The translations under genes and the position numbers were made by a program. A stretch of DNA of 64,000 nt, taken from assembly GCF_013304385.1 (NCBI RefSeq), contig NZ_JAAITU010000002.1, positions 1 through 64,000 of the forward strand, read 5' to 3'. The notes under the pieces were generated by a model that saw only the letters and a list, made by a program, of their open reading frames with translations, did no database searches and was not told the origin of the DNA. Positions 60,994 through 64,000 of the stretch are shown here, one piece after another. The number at the start of each line of letters is the position of its first letter. The first letter of the stretch is position 1. Origin of the DNA: Blautia glucerasea. GTDB taxonomy: Bacteria; Bacillota; Clostridia; Lachnospirales; Lachnospiraceae.

Positions 60994-61794
60994 TCAAGAT
61001 CCTGTGCCTTCCAGTTCAATGATCAGAAGTTCCCTTGGATTATGGATCCGCACAGGAATGGTATGCTCCCCCAGCCCTGCACTTACCAGAATATATTTTC
61101 CTTCTTTTTCAAAATCCCCGCAGCAAAATGGCGGAAACAGCAGATACTGAGGACTGGTCAGGCCACGATGCCTGGACAGCCGTAAAATCCCCCCATGATA
61201 ATGACCGCAAAGAGTCAGATCTGCATTCCAGGAGAAATAAGCTTTTCCGTATTTGGGATTGTGGGCCAGAAGAATATTCAGTCTGGATGGATCACCTGAG
61301 CCCAGTAAATTCTTGATTTGTCCACAGGTCAGCGTTGGCGAATCCGGCTTATGATAATACTCCATAGGGAGTTCCAGTCCGTAAATAGTCAACGGGATAT
61401 CCCCTATCTTAAGATCCTTCTTTTCATTGTGAAAGATCTTTATGCCGCCTTTTACCAGTTCCTCTTCATAATCCGTATAGATTCGGGCAGTCTCCGGCTG
61501 AAGCTTCATCCTGCATTCATGATTGCCAAGAGCCATATAAACCGGAAAATCTTCTGAAAGCTTCAAAAGAAGCTCCCTTGCCACCGGAATGGAATGGGGT
61601 AATGTACGCACGATCATATCTCCTGCACACAAAACAAGATCCGGCTGCTGCCTGCATATTTCTTCCAACAGCACCTGATTTCCCGGACCGAATTCTCTGC
61701 CATGCAGATCTGTAAGAAAAGCTGCTTTCAGTTTTTTCCCTTCAGGGATTTTGGACGATGTAAGCCTGTACACCTGTGTGCGAAAACGGATCAT
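60994..61794 (-). CDS. Calcineurin-like metallophosphoesterase
   Basis: 266 residues. Metal motifs: D-L-H-G, G-D-M-I, G-N-H-E-C-R, A-H-N-P and G-H-Y-H-G-G. The start ATG overlaps the MoeA-like stop (ATGA). Resembles YkuE/YaeI-type phosphoesterases but lacks their N-terminal membrane helix. Substrate unknown. Confidence 0.9.
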   Translation of the reverse strand: MIRFRTQVYRLTSSKIPEGKKLKAAFLTDLHGREFGPGNQVLLEEICRQQPDLVLCAGDMIVRTLPHSIPVARELLLKLSEDFPVYMALGNHECRMKLQPETARIYTDYEEELVKGGIKIFHNEKKDLKIGDIPLTIYGLELPMEYYHKPDSPTLTCGQIKNLLGSGDPSRLNILLAHNPKYGKAYFSWNADLTLCGHYHGGILRLSRHRGLTSPQYLLFPPFCCGDFEKEGKYILVSAGLGEHTIPVRIHNPRELLIIELEGTGS

Positions 61795-62819
61795 TTGCCA
61801 AACCCACAGGTCGGAAAAGTACAGACCTTACAATTCAGGCAAAGTCCGCCCTCGCCATATGCAGCCACTTCCTCTTCGTGGATTTTATCTCCAGCTGCCA
61901 GTCTTGGAAGAACAAGGTCAAAAACCGTTCGTTTTGCATACATCACACAGCCTGGCAGTCCGATCACAGGAATACATTTTCCGTCTTTCTCATAATAGGA
62001 AATCAGAAGCATAGCTCCAGGAAGCACAGGTGCACCATAAGTTACGATCCTGGCTCCTGTATCTTGGATCCCGCCTGGCGTACGGTCATCCGGATCTACG
62101 CTCATCCCACCGCTACAAAGCACCATATCTGCTCCGTTTTTTATGAACTGAAGGATATCCTCTGTGATCTGAGTTTTATCATCTCCTGGCATAGTCTGGC
62201 CTATAACTTCCATGGAGTATTCCTTTAATTTTTCTACCAGCACCGGTGTAAAGGTATCCTTTATCAACCCCTTTTTCACTTCACTTCCTGTAGTTACAAC
62301 CCCTACTTTCATAGTTCTGTAAGGAAGAATAGAAAAAATCGGATCTGCTCCTGCCGCTTTACAGGCTTTGTCCATCTTTTCCTGTTGGATCACAAGAGGG
62401 ATGATCCTGGTCCCTGCAATCTTGTCGCCTTTCTTCACAGGAAAATCTCCATGTCTTGATGCGATCATCATTTCCCCCTGGCTGTTTACTGCCAGAAGTG
62501 CATCCCTTCGGATCTTCAGCACTCCGTCTATATCTGCGATCAGCTCGATCTTTCCCTCACTTACTTCCGTTCCGTGCATATGCTCTCCTGCACATATCTG
62601 ATATAGGATCTTTGCAGCCTCATTTTCGTGAAGAATCCCTTCTTTTTTCTCCCAGACAAATAAATGCTCTTTTCCCACTGAAAGAAGAAGGGGAATATCC
62701 TCTTCCCGGATCACATGGCCTTTTTTAAACAGAACTCCTTTTTTTTCATCTTTAATGATCTGCGTAATATCGTGACACAACACACTACCCACTGCATCCT
62801 TGGTACAAATCTCTTTCAT
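61791..62819 (-). CDS. MoeA-like molybdopterin-binding protein with C-terminal Cys motif
   Basis: 342 residues from ATG 62819 (AAGGAGG 8 nt upstream). The MoCF-binding domain (about 165-320) has T-T-G-S-E-V, P-G-D-D, L-C-S-G-G-M-S-V-D-P-D-D and G-L-P-G-C. The C-terminus has C-L-N-C-K-V-C-T-F-P-T-C-G, a possible metal or Fe-S site absent from classic MoeA. No other molybdenum genes are in the window. Confidence 0.88.
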   Translation of the reverse strand: MKEICTKDAVGSVLCHDITQIIKDEKKGVLFKKGHVIREEDIPLLLSVGKEHLFVWEKKEGILHENEAAKILYQICAGEHMHGTEVSEGKIELIADIDGVLKIRRDALLAVNSQGEMMIASRHGDFPVKKGDKIAGTRIIPLVIQQEKMDKACKAAGADPIFSILPYRTMKVGVVTTGSEVKKGLIKDTFTPVLVEKLKEYSMEVIGQTMPGDDKTQITEDILQFIKNGADMVLCSGGMSVDPDDRTPGGIQDTGARIVTYGAPVLPGAMLLISYYEKDGKCIPVIGLPGCVMYAKRTVFDLVLPRLAAGDKIHEEEVAAYGEGGLCLNCKVCTFPTCGFGK

Positions 62820-62833
62820 ATGCCAAACCTCCT

Positions 62834-64000
62834 TTATAAACCGGCTCTGCAAAGTTTTGCATAAACACCGTTCTTTTCCATCAGTTCCTTATGGGTGCCT
62901 TCTTCCGCGATCCCATCCTCAGTGAGCACAAGGATCCTTCTTGCATTCCGGATCGTTGACAGCCTGTGTGCAATCACAAATGTGGTCCTGTCTTTTGCCA
63001 GCCGTTCCAGCGAATCCTGTACTACCTTCTCACTTTCATTATCCAAAGCAGAAGTTGCTTCATCAAAAATAAGAATTGGCGGATTTTTCAGAAATGCCCT
63101 GGCAATTGATAGTCTTTGCTTTTGCCCCCCGGAAAGCTTCACTCCTCTCTGCCCTATGTCTGTATAATAATTATTGTCCATTTCCATAATAAAATCATGT
63201 GCATTGGCAGCCTTAGCAGCACGGATCACTTCTTCATCTGACGCATCTGGTCTTCCATAACGGATATTATCCAGGACTGTTCCTGCAAAAAGATAAACAT
63301 CCTGCTGTACAATACCAATATTATTTCTCAGATCTTTCAGGCGGATGTTGCGGATATCCTTTCCATCCAGGTAAATAGCACCACCTGAAACATCATAAAA
63401 TCTGGGGATCAGACTGCACAAAGTGGTTTTCCCTGCTCCAGAAGAACCCACTAATGCTACATACTCTCCTGGCTTCACTTCCAAGTTCACGTGAGAAAGA
63501 ACACTCTCCTTATGATCCTCATAGTGAAAGGATACATCCTCAAACCTTATATCCCCTTTCGCATGTTCAAGGGGCTGTGCATCCGGTGTGTCTTCGATAT
63601 CCGGAGCAATGGACATCATTTCAAGGAAACGGTCATATCCACTGTATCCATTCTGGAATTGTTCTGTAAAATTCACAAGCTTTGTAACCGGCTCCGTAAA
63701 ATTATTGATATAAAGCAGGAAGGTAACAAGGTCTGCTGCCAAAATGCTTCCTCCTGCCAAAAACATAGATCCGGAAACCAGTGCTACAACTGTGATCAAA
63801 GTAGTAAATGCATCCATTCCGGCATGATATCCTGCCATATAACGATATGATACACTTTTTGCCTCTACAAATCTTTCATTTCCTTTTTTGAATTTCTCAA
63901 TCTCCCGTTTCTCATTTCCAAAAGACTTTACCACCCTGATCCCTGCCAGGCTGTCTTCGATCTGGCTGTTAATATCCCCAATACGTACACGGTTTTCTTT
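62834..64000 (-). CDS. ABC exporter (membrane-ATPase half transporter), 5' part outside window
   Basis: Open to the window edge; 388 codons plus stop visible. The end of the membrane domain is followed by an ATPase: Walker A G-S-S-G-A-G-K-T-T, signature L-S-G-G-Q-K-Q-R, Walker B I-L-I-F-D-E-A-T-S-A-L-D and the switch His in I-A-H-R. MsbA/LmrA type. Stop 14 bases before the MoeA-like start. Substrate unknown. Confidence 0.95.
   Translation of the reverse strand, partial: KENRVRIGDINSQIEDSLAGIRVVKSFGNEKREIEKFKKGNERFVEAKSVSYRYMAGYHAGMDAFTTLITVVALVSGSMFLAGGSILAADLVTFLLYINNFTEPVTKLVNFTEQFQNGYSGYDRFLEMMSIAPDIEDTPDAQPLEHAKGDIRFEDVSFHYEDHKESVLSHVNLEVKPGEYVALVGSSGAGKTTLCSLIPRFYDVSGGAIYLDGKDIRNIRLKDLRNNIGIVQQDVYLFAGTVLDNIRYGRPDASDEEVIRAAKAANAHDFIMEMDNNYYTDIGQRGVKLSGGQKQRLSIARAFLKNPPILIFDEATSALDNESEKVVQDSLERLAKDRTTFVIAHRLSTIRNARRILVLTEDGIAEEGTHKELMEKNGVYAKLCRAGL

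Overview
The window looks like a chromosome segment of a gut-type anaerobic Clostridia, most likely Lachnospiraceae. The evidence is moderate GC content, AGGAGG-type ribosome sites, GerW and DUF2953 genes, an Rnf complex, a biotin-dependent decarboxylase cluster, and large Pro/Thr-linked surface proteins with Big2, cadherin-like and LRR domains. Nearly all genes lie on the minus strand; only rpmB and a yprB-like gene are on the plus strand. I see no rRNA, tRNA, CRISPR array, prophage or IS element.

Region 1 (about 1-22.7 kb, read right to left) is the most unusual part. A consensus sigma-A promoter and a cobalamin-type riboswitch with its own terminator (22.5-22.7 kb) precede a tightly packed run of 12 genes. 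In order they are: an LRR protein, EcfT, a fused double ECF ATPase, an ECF S component, a metal-binding TIM-barrel protein, a lipoprotein with an alpha/alpha-toroid fold, a MoxR ATPase, a DUF58 protein, a transglutaminase-fold membrane protein whose catalytic Cys is Ser, a membrane-anchored protein ending in a transcobalamin-C-terminal-like (DUF4430) domain, a stalked membrane-anchored cadherin-like protein, and a 1284-residue surface protein with a PQQ-like beta-propeller. A second promoter and riboswitch of the same kind (4.8-5.0 kb) precedes a further giant surface protein (4706-171), which is broken by one in-frame TGA. I read the locus as a Gram-positive corrinoid capture and import system. 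Its alpha-barrel and DUF4430 proteins resemble the two halves of intrinsic factor/transcobalamin made as separate polypeptides. The riboswitches, ECF parts and DUF4430 domain are visible in the sequence; the joint function is inference.

Region 2 (22.7-24.1 kb) is an orphan microcompartment set: two EutS/PduU-type shell proteins and an EutP/PduV-type GTPase, with no cargo enzymes nearby. The promoter of the B12 operon overlaps the eutP stop codon.

Region 3 (24.2-40.6 kb) is housekeeping: tcdA, an Ala/Lys-rich DUF6465-type protein, asp23-fakA-recG, rpmB, a 45-residue membrane peptide, gerW-DUF2953, a NUDIX hydrolase, a RodA/FtsW and PBP pair, a U32 peptidase, zapA and ruvAB. A nested-palindrome element sits at the recG stop.

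Region 4 (40.6-46.6 kb) is a complete rnfCDGEAB operon, preceded by a CmpB-like membrane protein. Region 5 (46.7-51.8 kb) holds a yprB-like nuclease gene and the group HI0933-like flavoprotein, cmk, ispH and S1 protein. Region 6 (51.9-57.2 kb) is a biotin-dependent Na+-pump cluster that carries both an acyl-CoA carboxyltransferase and a pyruvate/oxaloacetate carboxyltransferase. Region 7 (57.3-64 kb) holds a D-Ala-D-Ala carboxypeptidase, a zinc-dependent phospholipase C family protein, scpAB, a metallophosphatase, a MoeA-like molybdopterin-binding protein and an ABC exporter cut by the window edge. Rnf (Fd:NAD) and the decarboxylase pump together suggest an energy metabolism built on ion gradients.
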